Of a DNA stretch of 64,000 nt, positions 10,191 to 21,134 are shown in pieces. Numbering within the stretch: the first letter of the stretch is position 1; every line of letters begins with the position of its first letter. The stretch lies in NCBI RefSeq assembly GCF_008831285.2, contig NC_045138.2:15719934-15783933 (forward strand), read 5' to 3'. The notes under the pieces are model-generated. The model did not search any database. It had not been told where the DNA came from and saw only the letters and a program-made list of their open reading frames with translations. Origin of the DNA: Nymphaea colorata. Its lineage: Eukaryota; Streptophyta; Magnoliopsida; Nymphaeales; Nymphaeaceae. A program made the translations under genes and the position numbers.

Positions 10191-12297
10191 GGAATTCACG
10201 GAATTATAGAATGAAAAATCTATTTTTTTTTAAAAAATGAGAATTACTTAATCAAACACGAAATTTGATTCCAGAATCGAGGGCCAATTCTGGGATGGAA
10301 ATTCCGAAAACAAAATCCGACCCACCCGGGAGGGTCAGATTTTAATTCCGGCATCAAAATTCTGAAACGCCCGCGAAGCTTTCTTCCCCCGCGCTTGCCA
10401 AGCTTTCTTGCTCGTGCGAAGAAACCCTCCTCCCCACGAAGTCGCATTCTTCTCCTTCGTCCGCCCATCAGCGGTGCAGGTGAAGCCCTGGTTCAACTCT
10501 CCCCCTCTCCAACAGTAGGTATGCCTCTCACTCCCTCTCTCTCTCGACCTAAGGTGTGAATCGGCAGCGGCCATGGTCAACGCACAAAGTGGCTGCCAGA
10601 TTAGCCCCTTTATTCTTCTTATTTGTTTTCCTTGTTTAGACCGTCCCTGGTCTACCATCCATCGCTTCAGCATAGATTTCCTACGGCGAGAGGCATGTCC
10701 TGGCCATGACCGACCCACAGAGGGGTGGAATATCCCCTTTGTTCTTCTTTTTTTGACCGATCATGGCCGGATACGTCAGTAGTTGTGGTTTTCTAGTTTT
10801 CTAGATGCCAGATGGTGGCTGGCTTGCATGATTTCAGTAACCATTTCATCGATGTGCAAGATCTCTGACTTAGATTGGGTCTTCTAATCTGCTGCATTTA
10901 TTTGGTGAGTCTTCTGTATGGACTTCTTTTGTTTTTGATTTTCCTAAACTGCATTTTCTTACCAGCCATAGTGGTAGACGCATGGTAACTGCTAGAACTC
11001 ATCTCATTTTCTGCACCTATCTCTGTTTTTTTTTGTTTTTATTCGAAGCAACTGCTAGGAAGGACAAAAGCCGATATACTGCAAACAATGATGGATTCAG
11101 TCTGAAAATGGCTAGCAGAGGCAGCCATATTCAGAAAGAATTCAAAAGATACACCTGAAGCTTGTCGCCCATCCGAGATCCACACTCCTGTTGTTCACAT
11201 TGCACTTGTCGATGCAAACCCCAGCATGGATGTGGATCGACCATATGATCAGAACTCCTGTTCGTATCCCAACTCTACGAAATGAAGGGTACGGGCAGAT
11301 GATCCACGATAAGGGGAAAAAAAATTGCATATAAACAAATGAATTTTTGATTAAGAAATCGGATTAAATATACATAAATGTCTGACTGAATTTGGATTTG
11401 GATCCAGATTGAATTTAGTTTTAAATAAATATCCTATATCGTTTTAATGCCAAAGCCAACCGGATTCAGTTTAAAATTTCGAATGAGATGTAAGTTCAAA
11501 CATCATACTCAAACAAATTCCGATCATGAAATTGAATTTCAGATTCGGATTAGAACATGGGTTTTCTTAAGGGCTAGCGAACTTGTTATATGTGCAATTC
11601 TTACTGTGCTCGATTGTCAAACATGTGCGCATTAATTCGTGTTTGTCTCTGGAAATTGGAACCTACCAAGTACCAAAGGAGTGCACGCCGAGTCAGCCAA
11701 ATATACTTGTTGTCTGAACTCATCAATATGACAAGCAAATCATACTCATTCTATTGCATTTTCCACGAAATCTACTGATATTTTAATCCCACTTTGGAAA
11801 TTAGGCATATGAACATGGACTCCTGTTATACATGTCTAGTATGGACAACCAAAGTGTGCCCACACTAAGGTGGATTCCACAAAGTGTGTATTGTTCGGAT
11901 TCTGTTTAGATTTATTGCTTACCATATCTGATTTAACTGGATCTTCTTTAGATGGACGTTATATTTGCAATGATCTTCTTATGAAACTCATTTGCAAAGA
12001 AACTTTATACCATACCCAACATTGGTACTTTGAAATTGAAAATTGTTCTTTTTTTAATTTTTTTTTCTAGAAAATAGAAGAAGATGTAGCTGTTGTTTTA
12101 GTCAACTAAACTGACAGATGGTGCTACAATATGGTGATAGAATTAGAACTAATAATGGTCCTAAAGCAAGATTTTTTCCAACATATCACGTTTTAGGAAG
12201 ATCTCAACACTAGGAGAGTTTTCCTTCCTTAACAATTTATTCATGCAGCAACATCCTTATATGCTTCTGTTCTTGGTACAAATTTTGAGAAGAACTC
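10190..12297. other. Long intergenic region, part 2, with a GC-richer island
   Basis: A GC-richer stretch at about 10360-10560 holds several short open frames on both strands, but none resembles a known protein or has introns that would join it to others. It could be an old mobile-element leader or a decayed exon. The rest is AT-rich with degenerate GGATTTGGATCCAGATT-like words near 11390. The last 200 bases are the 3' flank of subtilase C and are related to the 3' flank of subtilase D (around 16858). Confidence 0.4.
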
Positions 12298-14565
12298 TCA
12301 TTCTGTCTCTCTTATAGTGGTACCCACGATTGGGCTCCTTACAGTATGCTTTCCTTGATCATCCACCCAAGTCAGGAACCCAAAAACTATGGGGTCTTTC
12401 ATCGGCCGCTTCACTTCCAATGTGAGAGAAAACGAGGCTTTCTGGTTTTTCCTCTGGAATGTGAGCTTTAATGGAGTCACTGTCACTCTAAAGCCCTTAA
12501 TTTTTGTCAGTTTGGCCGTGTAATTTGTAGGACCGTCCTCTCCTACATTGGTCACCGTCCTCTGAAACCTCCACACACCAGAGGACTGACCATAATCTAG
12601 GTAAGCGACAAAAGATGGGTAGTTCAAATCAAGATTCCCGCCTTTGCATCGATCATAATCCGAAGAGTTCTTTGTGATTGCCTGTAACTCTGCCCTCGTG
12701 AGATTCAGGGCACAGAGGAACTTGACATAGTCTCCGCGGCCTGCATCATAGACCAGGCCAGGGTCCATGGCCTTGTTTGGATTGATCTCACCTGAGCCCA
12801 TGGCGATAGGGGAAATAACATCGTCAATGGGCTTCCTGGTATTATCCAAAATGTTAGCAGTTGTCATCATGGCCGACCGGATTGCGGCCGGACTCCAGTC
12901 GGGATGAGCAGACATCAGCAGCGCGGCGAGCCCGGAGGCGTGAGGGCATGACATGGATGTTCCAGACAAGAGGGTGAAGTTGCTAAAGAACGATTCTCCC
13001 TGCAAGGTTGCAGCAGATTTCATAGGAGAATAAGATGCCAATATAAGAGTACCAGGTGCCACAATGTCCGGTTTCAGGATGGCCGAAGTGCCGAACGATG
13101 GCCCCCTAGAGCTGAATTCTGCAATGGTGGGTGCCCGTTTTATGCCGGTAAAAGTCCTGCGGAACGTCAGGCTAATAGTTGGGTTCTTGCTGGTTTTCAC
13201 GTACTTCCTTATGGCTGCTGAATCTTTGGGATCCAATACTGATGCTGGGCACTCGAAATCTTTTGCTCTTATCACAAGCGAGACATTGGTTAGGAGCAGT
13301 GCGCCTGCGCCCTTTGCATCTGCAACAGTTGAGGTCTCAAATACTGATGATTCTTCGGTCCCTTCACATACAACAACCTTCTTCGTTACATTCTTTAGCT
13401 CATCACTTGAACCGCAGGATGCACTGTAGTGAAGCGGTAGATTTTTCACCGTCTTCTTTCCAATATACAAGGATGAGCCGACAAAGGAAGCTCCATTTCC
13501 GAGAGTGACAACGCCGGAGAATCTCCGATCTATGGTGGTAGCACCAACTGTGAGTATCCAGGGAGCGCCATTACGGAGTGTCCTGGAATCAGGTCCCCTG
13601 TTTCCAGCAGCTGCAGAGACAAGGATCCCTTTCTCCATAGCTGCAAACGCACCCAAAGCAATGGGGTCTTCGTAGATGGGAGTAGTTCGCTCAAAGCTCA
13701 AGGAGAGCGAGATCACATCCACACCATCTTTAATTGCCTGGTCCATTGCAGCAAGGGTATCAGAAGCAACTTGGCCTTCTGCCCAAAGTTTCTTGTAGAC
13801 GGCTATCCGAGCGCGCGGGGCTATGCCCCTCGCTGTGCCTGCACCATAGCCAAAGTATGATGCTCCTCCAGCGTAGTTCCCGGCAGCAGTTGATGCGGTG
13901 TGCGTGCCATGGCCGTCGGTGTCCCTTGCAGAATTCATGGATATCGTGAGATTGGGGTCCTGCGCCAGGAGTCCCTTGTTGAAGAAACGCGCTCCGATGA
14001 GCTTCCTGTTGCATATGGAGGCATTGAAGGCTGTACCAACTTCACATTGGCCCTTCCACTTCTTGGGGATCTCCGGCATACCATCGTCTCTGAAACTCGA
14101 GCTCTCCGGCCAGACGCCGGTGTCGACGATGCCTATTATGATGTCTCTGCCATACTTGGATGCAGGCCAGATCCCAGAAACGGGGTTCAGGCCCAGATAC
14201 TTGTAGGTATGAGTGGTTTCCTTTGTGCCTGGTATGTCCCGGAAAGCAGAAACGAAACCAGGGGACCTCTTGAGCATTTCTAGCTGAGATCTGGAGAGAA
14301 GAGCGCTGAAGCCATTGATGGCATGGTTGTAAGTGTAGATGTGGCTCGACTGCGAAGCAGACACAGCGTCATCTGCGGCAGCAATGAAGCTCTCAGATGA
14401 GAGGAGGGAGGTGTACCAATAGTGGTGGCTGCTGAAGGCCGTCGGCATGGCCGCAACGTCCATGTGGACTATGTACGCATCCCTCGCTCCCAACGCGCCC
14501 GTCCATTGTTGGACAATGAACAGGATCAGGAAAGCAGAAAGCAGCGGAGTACTAGAGGAAGTCAT
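12298..14565 (-). CDS. Subtilase C, secreted subtilisin-like serine protease (S8A, SBT1 type)
   Basis: Single-exon gene of 755 residues. The frame is open for 16 further codons upstream, but that extension begins with TTG, not ATG, and runs into the TATA box. The ATG at 14565 aligns with the start of copies D, E and F. It has a signal peptide (1-26), I9 propeptide, and S8 domain with Asp148 (IVDTGVWPES), His219 (DGHGTHT), Asn322 (AAAGNRGP) and Ser537 (SGTSMSCPHA). A PA-like insert (about 355-470) and an Fn-III-like C-terminus complete the family length. Residues from about 475 to 680 are identical to subtilase D and the DNA there is almost identical, while both ends differ much more, which suggests gene conversion. 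It is probably secreted to the apoplast; the substrate is unknown. Confidence 0.93.
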   Translation of the reverse strand: MTSSSTPLLSAFLILFIVQQWTGALGARDAYIVHMDVAAMPTAFSSHHYWYTSLLSSESFIAAADDAVSASQSSHIYTYNHAINGFSALLSRSQLEMLKRSPGFVSAFRDIPGTKETTHTYKYLGLNPVSGIWPASKYGRDIIIGIVDTGVWPESSSFRDDGMPEIPKKWKGQCEVGTAFNASICNRKLIGARFFNKGLLAQDPNLTISMNSARDTDGHGTHTASTAAGNYAGGASYFGYGAGTARGIAPRARIAVYKKLWAEGQVASDTLAAMDQAIKDGVDVISLSLSFERTTPIYEDPIALGAFAAMEKGILVSAAAGNRGPDSRTLRNGAPWILTVGATTIDRRFSGVVTLGNGASFVGSSLYIGKKTVKNLPLHYSASCGSSDELKNVTKKVVVCEGTEESSVFETSTVADAKGAGALLLTNVSLVIRAKDFECPASVLDPKDSAAIRKYVKTSKNPTISLTFRRTFTGIKRAPTIAEFSSRGPSFGTSAILKPDIVAPGTLILASYSPMKSAATLQGESFFSNFTLLSGTSMSCPHASGLAALLMSAHPDWSPAAIRSAMMTTANILDNTRKPIDDVISPIAMGSGEINPNKAMDPGLVYDAGRGDYVKFLCALNLTRAELQAITKNSSDYDRCKGGNLDLNYPSFVAYLDYGQSSGVWRFQRTVTNVGEDGPTNYTAKLTKIKGFRVTVTPLKLTFQRKNQKASFSLTLEVKRPMKDPIVFGFLTWVDDQGKHTVRSPIVGTTIRETE

Positions 14566-14611
14566 TGGTACTCTAATGGAGGTGCGCTCTGCAGTTCCTC
14601 TGCTTCTGCCC

Positions 14612-14618
14612 AATTATA
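14612..14618 (-). promoter_or_regulatory. TATA box of subtilase C
   Basis: TATAATT on the minus strand lies about 50 bases upstream of the chosen ATG at 14565. The same word sits at the same distance in copies D and E, which supports both the promoter and the start codon. Confidence 0.55.
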
Positions 14619-15049
14619 GAAGAAGCAGGAGATACAAAAATATTTTAAGTCGTCGGAGCACATGTTTTCTTCCATTTTTCTGCCTGACATCAGCATCATC
14701 TCTTCACAGAAACAGAAATTCCGTCGAATTGGATGACGGTAAACGGCTAAACGCCCTTTTTTTTTTTACTCAACTTAAGAAGTAGAGCACAAAAATTCGT
14801 GATACAAAAGCCCATTTCTTTTTTACAGTACTTCTGTCTCCACATTAATCTTGTGCTTGAGTGATCATCACAAAACATCCTCTTAAACTTCAGTTTCAAA
14901 GAGAAAAATTAAGTTTCTTTTCCCCTTTTTACGGGACAGGTTAAGTTTCTGTTTCAACCTGTGCCTTTCTCCATCTTCCGTTAACTGTGCTTCGGTGCTC
15001 AATTCAAAGTCGTCATGCGAAAATTTTCAAACAACATTCTTTGGACAAT

Positions 15050-15065
15050 GGGGCCATTTGGGCCC
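15050..15065. promoter_or_regulatory. Conserved upstream palindrome, copy at subtilase C
   Basis: GGGGCCATTTGGGCCC lies 485 bases upstream of the subtilase C start. The same near-palindrome, followed by CGGTGAC and a conserved block, is found upstream of D, E and F. The function is unknown. It could be a regulatory site or only a well-preserved part of the duplicated flank. Confidence 0.4.
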
Positions 15066-16242
15066 GGTGACACAAGAGATTTTGTCATTTTTTAGATCAT
15101 GACGATGCGCTGTCATATTTTTTTATGAGTTATGAGAGGAAGATTTTGAAAGAGTTCACCCACTTGCTGCGTCAAATGGTATAGGATAGCTGATAGCTAG
15201 TTTGTAACCATAGCATCGAAAGCACGATATCGATTTGTTTCTAAATGTTGCTCTTCTGAATCATAAAAAGTAGAATTGCGATACTCGAGTTGATGCCCAA
15301 ATGCTGGAATTGATGCCCAAATCCTGAAGTAGCCCAAGACACATAGAACACAGAATTTTGAGGGACTTGTTAACCTCTGCTTCTCATCTGAAAACAGGCC
15401 AAGTTCAATTATGGTGATCATTTAAGAATGTGATAGCCCAATAATGGTGATCATTTAAGAAGGTGATGCGGCTCGTCTTATTGAAGAATGTGATGTGCGT
15501 CTTTTTAAATGAAAACCGGTTGCTGCCGACACCCTTAAGCCACAGGAGAGAGATTGAGAACATTCTCTTTTCCAGTTTTATCGTGATAAGAGGGTTCCTT
15601 TCTTTCTTTTCTCTTTGTTTATTTAGAGTCACTCGTCTTTTTTTATGGCATCTACCGGCCGGCCGCCGCCGGTCTAAAAGTGGAAGACGCTTTCTAATTT
15701 TCCCTCCAAACTCTTTCTGAATATTTTTGGATCAGCGAATCCCACTCCCCTGGAAGACATAGCCCTCCTGAGTCCTGACTACTTGTTTATTAAACTTTAA
15801 GCGTGAATATTAGCTAGTTAGACAGTTAATATCGCTTTAAATGAGATAATGATTTTTTGTAATTTTCCATATCAAGCGGTGCGCTCTGTCATTATTTTCA
15901 TTCATTTAACAAAAGTCTATCAAATCGAATCAGATAAGTGATATAAAATGTTAGCAAGTAATAATGGCCATTGATGAGCAATGACCAAAGCTTTTATTGA
16001 TCACAACCATTCGCATGACTCACCAACTGGTCAGTGATCTTTCATCTTCTTCCTTGCCAAAACCGCTATCTATCTTTAAAAATCGACCGATGACAATCAA
16101 GTTTTTAAAATAATTCACAATTACAGTGAAAAATGCTAGCTTATATTTAAAATGACTATTCTATTTTAATTAAAAGAAGAGCATTTGAGTACAGAGTTTT
16201 TCTAAATGCATAACCACTATCACCAGTTTGATAATTTTGTGG

Positions 16243-16390
16243 GGAGACTGTTCGGTAACGGAAACTGAAACAAACTATTTTATAAATCTACTTAAAGATT
16301 GGAATAGATCTATAAAAATTAGAATGTTCTATGAATCCAATATAGTTTTCGAAGCAGATTCATGAAATAATTTGTTACTCAAATGACTTT
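16243..16390. mobile_element. Degenerate MITE-like inverted-repeat element in the 3' flank of subtilase D
   Basis: The left part (GAAACAAACTATTTTATAAA and following) matches the reverse complement of the right part (GTAACAAATTATTTCATGAA) at most positions. The left edge reads GAGACTGTTCGGTAAC. A related element lies at the equivalent place in the flank of subtilase F (about 24381-24566), so the insertion is older than the duplication. No clear target duplication survives. It is non-autonomous, with hAT-like appearance. Confidence 0.4.
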
Positions 16391-17090
16391 TAAATTATTC
16401 AATAAATTTTCCTTGTAAACTTGCCTTCCTCCTTCTTGGAGGAAGATTTTGGTTTCTATTTTTTATATTTTTCAAATAATTTAAAGTATGCTAAATTATT
16501 TTTCAAATAGAAAATTTGAAAAGTATGCCGAATTGCCGATTAAAGGCGATGCTTGTCCGACGATACATCTTACTTATCTCACTGGCAAGCAAGTCATACA
16601 GGTACAGGGTTTTGGCTACATTTATTGCTTATTAATACATCTAATTCAAAACCGGATCTTCTCTCAAAATTGACCTTATATTTGTAAGTTTTCTTGATAC
16701 CAATCTCACTTTTTGGTCTATCAAACATGCACTCGGGCTAAATCCTGCCGATGAGAACAAAGGAAACTTTGTGCTTTCAAAAAGGCACCTCTCCATAATT
16801 TTTTTTATGGAAACTAAAACAAAATTTCACTGTGGTTTTAGTTAACTAGTGAAATGGTGCTATAATATAGTGATGGTTATGGAAAAATTAGTATCACATT
16901 TCGTAATATCGCCTAACAAAACTAGGAGATTTGATTTTCCAATATATATATATAATGTTTTTTTTTTTTTGAGATGAACCTGATTCATGGCAAGAACTTA
17001 TTAATCTCAGAAAAGGCTTCCTTGACAACTTATTCGTGTAGCAGCAACTCATCGATACATTTGATCTTCAACAAATTATGAGAAGAAATC

Positions 17091-19358
17091 TTATTCTGGG
17101 TCTCTTACAGTGGTACCTACGATTGGGCTCCTTACAGCATGCTTCTCTTGATCATCCACCCAAGTCAGGAACCCAAAAACTACGGCCTCTTTCATCCGCC
17201 CCTTCTTCTCCAACGTGAGAGAAAACGAGGCTTTCTGGTTTCTCCTCTGGAATGCGAGCTTTAATGGCGACACTGTCACTCTAAAGCCCTTCATTTTTGA
17301 CAGTTTGGCTGTATAAGTTGTAGGACCATCATCTCCTACATTGGTCACCGTCCTCTGAAACCTCCACACACCAGAGGACTGACCATAATCTAGGTAAGCG
17401 ACAAAAGATGGGTAGTTCAAATCAAGATTCCCGCCTTTGCATCGATCGTAATCCGAAGAGTTCTTTGTGATTGCCTGTAACTCTGCCCTCGTGAGATTCA
17501 GGGCACATAGGAACTTGACATAGTCTCCGCGGCCTGCATCATAGACCAGGCCAGGGTCCATGGCCTTGTTTGGATTGATCTCACCTGAGCCCATGGCGAT
17601 AGGGGAAATAACATCGTCAATGGGCTTCCTGGTATTATCCAAAATGTTAGCAGTTGTCATCATGGCCGACCGGATTGCGGCCGGACTCCAGTCGGGATGA
17701 GCAGACATCAGCAGCGCGGCGAGCCCGGAGGCGTGAGGGCATGACATGGATGTTCCAGACAAGAGGGTGAAGTTGCTAAAGAACGATTCTCCCTGCAAGG
17801 TTGCAGCAGATTTCATAGGAGAATAAGATGCCAATATAAGAGTACCAGGTGCCACAATGTCCGGTTTCAGGATGGCCGAAGTGCCGAACGATGGCCCCCT
17901 AGAGCTGAATTCTGCAATGGTGGGTGCCCGTTTTATGCCGGTAAAAGTTCTGCGGAACGTCAGGCTAACAGTTTGATTCTTGCTTGTTTTCACATACTCC
18001 CTTATGGCTGCTGAATCTTTGGGATCCAATACAGATGCTGGGCACTCGAAATCTTTTGCTCTTATGACAAGCGAGACATTTGTTAGGAGCAATGCGCCTG
18101 CCCCTTTTGCATCTGCAACAGTTGACGTCTCGGATACTGATGATTCGTCGGCCCCCTCACATACAACAACCTTCTTCGTTACATTCTTTAGATCATCACT
18201 TGAACCGCAGGATGCACTATAGTGCAGCGGTAGATTTTTCACCGTCTTCTTACCAATATACAAGGATGAGCCGACGAAGGAAGCTCCATTTCCGAGAGTG
18301 ACAACGCCGGAGAATCTCCGATCTATGGTGGTAGCACCAACTGTGAGTATCCAGGGAGCGCCATTGCGGAGCGTCCTGGAATCAGGTCCGCTGTTTCCAG
18401 CAGCTGCAGAAACAAGGATCCCTTTCTCCATTGCTGCAAACGCACCCAAAGCAACGGCGTCTTCGTAGATTGGAGTATCTCGCTCAAAGCTCAGGGAGAG
18501 CGAGATCACATCCACACCATCTTTAATTGCCTGGTCCATTGCAGCAAGGGTATCAGAAGCAACATGGCCTTCTGCCCAAAGTGTCTTGTAGACGGCTATG
18601 CGAGCGCGCGGGGCTATGCCCCTCGCTGTGCCTGTACCATAGCCAAAGTATGATGCTCCTCCAGCATAGTTCCCGGCAGCAGTTGATGCGGTGTGCGTGC
18701 CATGGCCGTCGCTGTCCCTTGCAGAGTTCATGGATATCGTGCGATTGGGGTCTTCTGCTAAGAATCCCTTGTTGAAGAAACGTGCTCCGATGAGCTTCCT
18801 GTTGCACATGGAGGCATTGAAAGCTGTACCAGATTCACATTGGCCCTTCCACCTCTTGGGGATCTCCGGCATCCCATCGTCTCTAAAACTGGAGCTCTCG
18901 GGCCAGACGCCGGTGTCGACGATGCCTATTATGATGTCTTCGCCATACTTGGATGCAGGCCAGATCCCAGAAACAGGGTTCAGGCCCAGATACTTATAGG
19001 TATGGGTGGTTTCCTTTGTGCCCGTTATGTCCCGGAAAGCAGACAGGAAACCAGGGGATCTCTTGAGCAGTTCGAGCTGAGATCTGGAGAGAAGAGCGCT
19101 GAAGCCATTGATGGCATGGGTGTAAGTGTAAATGTGGCTTGACTGCTGAGCAGAGGCAGCATCATCTGCAGTAGCAATGAAGCTCTCAGACGAGAGGAGG
19201 GAGGTGTACCAATGGTGGTGGCTGCTGAAGGCCGTCGGCATGGCTGACACGTCCATGTGGACTATGTAGGACTCCCTCGCTCCGGACACGCTCGTCCATG
19301 GTTGGAAAATGAACAAGATCAGGAAAGCAGGAAGCAGCGAAGGAGTAGGGGAAGACAT
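17091..19358 (-). CDS. Subtilase D, secreted subtilisin-like serine protease (S8A, SBT1 type)
   Basis: Single-exon gene of 755 residues with an ATG at 19358; the upstream frame is closed by a stop. It has a signal peptide (about 1-26), I9 propeptide, S8 domain with Asp148, His219 (DGHGTHT), Asn322 (AAAGNSGP) and Ser537 (SGTSMSCPHA), a PA-like insert and an Fn-III-like C-terminus. Its N-terminal half and promoter are close to copy E, whereas residues about 475-680 are identical to copy C, so it is a mosaic of two exchange histories. The last 60 residues differ from C (for example KKGRMKEAVV against VKRPMKDPIV). It is expected to be secreted and self-processed. It is one of three intact recent copies, so it may be redundant with C and F. 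Confidence 0.93.
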   Translation of the reverse strand: MSSPTPSLLPAFLILFIFQPWTSVSGARESYIVHMDVSAMPTAFSSHHHWYTSLLSSESFIATADDAASAQQSSHIYTYTHAINGFSALLSRSQLELLKRSPGFLSAFRDITGTKETTHTYKYLGLNPVSGIWPASKYGEDIIIGIVDTGVWPESSSFRDDGMPEIPKRWKGQCESGTAFNASMCNRKLIGARFFNKGFLAEDPNRTISMNSARDSDGHGTHTASTAAGNYAGGASYFGYGTGTARGIAPRARIAVYKTLWAEGHVASDTLAAMDQAIKDGVDVISLSLSFERDTPIYEDAVALGAFAAMEKGILVSAAAGNSGPDSRTLRNGAPWILTVGATTIDRRFSGVVTLGNGASFVGSSLYIGKKTVKNLPLHYSASCGSSDDLKNVTKKVVVCEGADESSVSETSTVADAKGAGALLLTNVSLVIRAKDFECPASVLDPKDSAAIREYVKTSKNQTVSLTFRRTFTGIKRAPTIAEFSSRGPSFGTSAILKPDIVAPGTLILASYSPMKSAATLQGESFFSNFTLLSGTSMSCPHASGLAALLMSAHPDWSPAAIRSAMMTTANILDNTRKPIDDVISPIAMGSGEINPNKAMDPGLVYDAGRGDYVKFLCALNLTRAELQAITKNSSDYDRCKGGNLDLNYPSFVAYLDYGQSSGVWRFQRTVTNVGDDGPTTYTAKLSKMKGFRVTVSPLKLAFQRRNQKASFSLTLEKKGRMKEAVVFGFLTWVDDQEKHAVRSPIVGTTVRDPE

Positions 19359-19403
19359 TGGTACTCTAATGGCGGTCCGCTCTGTACTTCCTCTACTCCT
19401 ACC

Positions 19404-19411
19404 TAATTATA
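19404..19411 (-). promoter_or_regulatory. TATA box of subtilase D
   Basis: TATAATTA on the minus strand lies 46-53 bases upstream of the ATG. It is in the same place as in copies C and E. Confidence 0.55.
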
Positions 19412-19803
19412 GTAGAAAGCCGGAGACGTGAAAATAGTAAAGTCGTAGGAGCAGATGGCTCATCATGGTCTCTTTACATTATACAGATATTTCGAGTCAA
19501 TTGGATAACGTAACGCCCCCTATTTTTGACTCAACTTCAGAAGAACGCCACAAAAATCTAGATACAGTAAAAGCCATTTTCATTTGCAACACTTGTATCT
19601 CCACTTTAATCCTGTGGCTTGAGGAGAATCACAAAACATCCTCTTAAACTTCATTAAATTACGTTTATTTTCCGCTTTTTACGGGACAGATAAGTTTCTT
19701 TTTCAAGATTTGCCTGTCACGATCTTCTGTTAACTCTGCTTCGGCTGCAATGTTCAGTTCAATTAAAAGTCGTCGACGTGCGAAAATTTTCAAACAACAA
19801 TGT

Positions 19804-19819
19804 GGGGCCATTTGGCCCC
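19804..19819. promoter_or_regulatory. Conserved upstream palindrome, copy at subtilase D
   Basis: GGGGCCATTTGGCCCC is a perfect palindrome with 7-base arms around two central bases. It lies 446 bases upstream of the start. This is the most symmetrical of the four copies. Confidence 0.4.
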
Positions 19820-20033
19820 GGTGACGGAAGACAGCTTACTTATCATCCTTCAGATCAAGAAGATACGCTGCGCCATCATTTTTATGGGCTGCAAGAGAAA
19901 GATCGCGGCGAGCCCTACCCGCTTGGAGGTCCAATGATGGTGATCGTTTAAGAGTGTGATGGTGATCGTTTAAGAGTGTGATGCTGCTCGTCGTATTGAA
20001 GAATGTGATGTGCGTCTTTCTCAAAACCGGTTG

Positions 20034-20034
<1 letters not shown>

Positions 20035-20070
<36 letters not shown>
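20035..20070. repeat. (TA)18 microsatellite
   Basis: An uninterrupted run of TA dinucleotides in the spacer between subtilases D and E. It interrupts the otherwise conserved upstream flank. Confidence 0.95.
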
Positions 20071-20072
<2 letters not shown>

Positions 20073-21134
20073 TCGAACAAGATGTTTGAAACCTCCATGA
20101 AGCCATACACCTGACACCAAAAACCAAAGAAGAGAAACAAAAATCCAACTCACCGATGGGAATTTGCCGATGGTGTATTACATATACAATAAGTTGTTTA
20201 TATCCAGCGGCTTTTCTTGAAAGTTTACATCATTTTCAACCAGCGAGAGGTCTCTTTACAGTGAGCACTGGGTCAGGGACTCATCGGGCTTACGAGCCAT
20301 TAGCTCGAGCCGTGAAAATGGGCTTTGGCTGGTTTTGGATTCGGGTTGAACCTGGCCCAACTCTCGATTATTATTAATTTGAAATACGTATATATTAAAA
20401 AGGCCACAACTCAAAGAGAACAGAGAATAGATTCTTTAAAAAAATTTACCAAGGGCGATTATTTGAAGTTTTTCTCAAAGCAGGGTTGTGCACGAGTGAG
20501 CCGAGTGGAGCTCAAGCTTGATCAGCTTGACTTGACTTCACTTGACTATGCTCCGATCGGGCTCGAGTCAAGCTATACGAGGTCAGCTCGAGCTCGTTTG
20601 AGCTTGTTTAACAACTTCCCTTATTTTTAAGTTTAGAAATGGCAAAATAAAAAAAAAAACCTAGATTAAATGAGCTTATATCTTGAGTTAAAACTACTCG
20701 AGTTCAAACTGGAGTACTTGTCTACACTTGAGTTTTTCGTAAACCTTGAGTCTAAACAGGGTTTGAGTGGAGTTGAAATTGGTTTGTTGTACAACCCTAC
20801 TTAAAAATGTTATATTATCTTTTAAAAGTTGACCAATGACCATCTACTTTTTAAAATAATTCACAAGTACAATGAAAAATACTAACATATATTTAAAGTG
20901 ATTGTTTCATTTTAATGAACAGAAGTCCCTTTAACTGGATGAACCTGCTTGAGATATTGGACATTTGATTTTCCCCAAAAAAAGAAAAAAAGAAAAATGA
21001 GATGAACCAGCTTGAGGATGCTGTAACTGCATGGCAAGAGCTTATTAATCTCAAAAATGGCTTCCTTGACAATTTATTCATGTAGGAGTACCTCGTGGAT
21101 ACCTCTGTTCTTGAACAAATTATGAGCAGAAATC

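Larger units (their letters stand above)
14620..17090. other. Spacer between subtilases C and D (5' flank of C, 3' flank of D)
   Basis: The part up to about 15560 is the duplicated 5' flank shared with D, E and F. It includes the conserved palindrome (listed separately) and a twice-repeated word ATGGTGATCATTTAAGAA near 15410-15465. The part from about 16080 is the duplicated 3' flank of D and is related to the 3' flanks of E (about 20820) and F (about 24110 and 24800). A degenerate MITE-like inverted repeat lies at about 16243-16390. No further gene is seen. Confidence 0.6.
19412..21134. other. Spacer between subtilases D and E
   Basis: The first 600 bases are the duplicated 5' flank, nearly identical to that of subtilase E for about 250 bases. 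After a TA microsatellite, there is a stretch of degenerate GAGCTCGAG-type words (about 20490-20620). From about 20820 the sequence is the 3' flank of E, related to the 3' flank of D. The MITE-like element present in the D and F flanks is missing here. Confidence 0.55.

Noticed and set aside
10335-10718. 127-codon open frame in the GC-rich island
   Set aside because: Overlaps other frames on both strands, has low-complexity Arg/Lys composition and no family resemblance.
13064-14283. Many open frames on the plus strand opposite the subtilase genes (also in the D, E and F copies)
   Set aside because: They are shadows of the coding frame on the other strand. They recur in each paralogue with the same layout and match no family.
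14566-14613. Longer N-terminus for subtilase C
   Set aside because: The extension starts with TTG and covers the TATA box; paralogues start at the conserved ATG.
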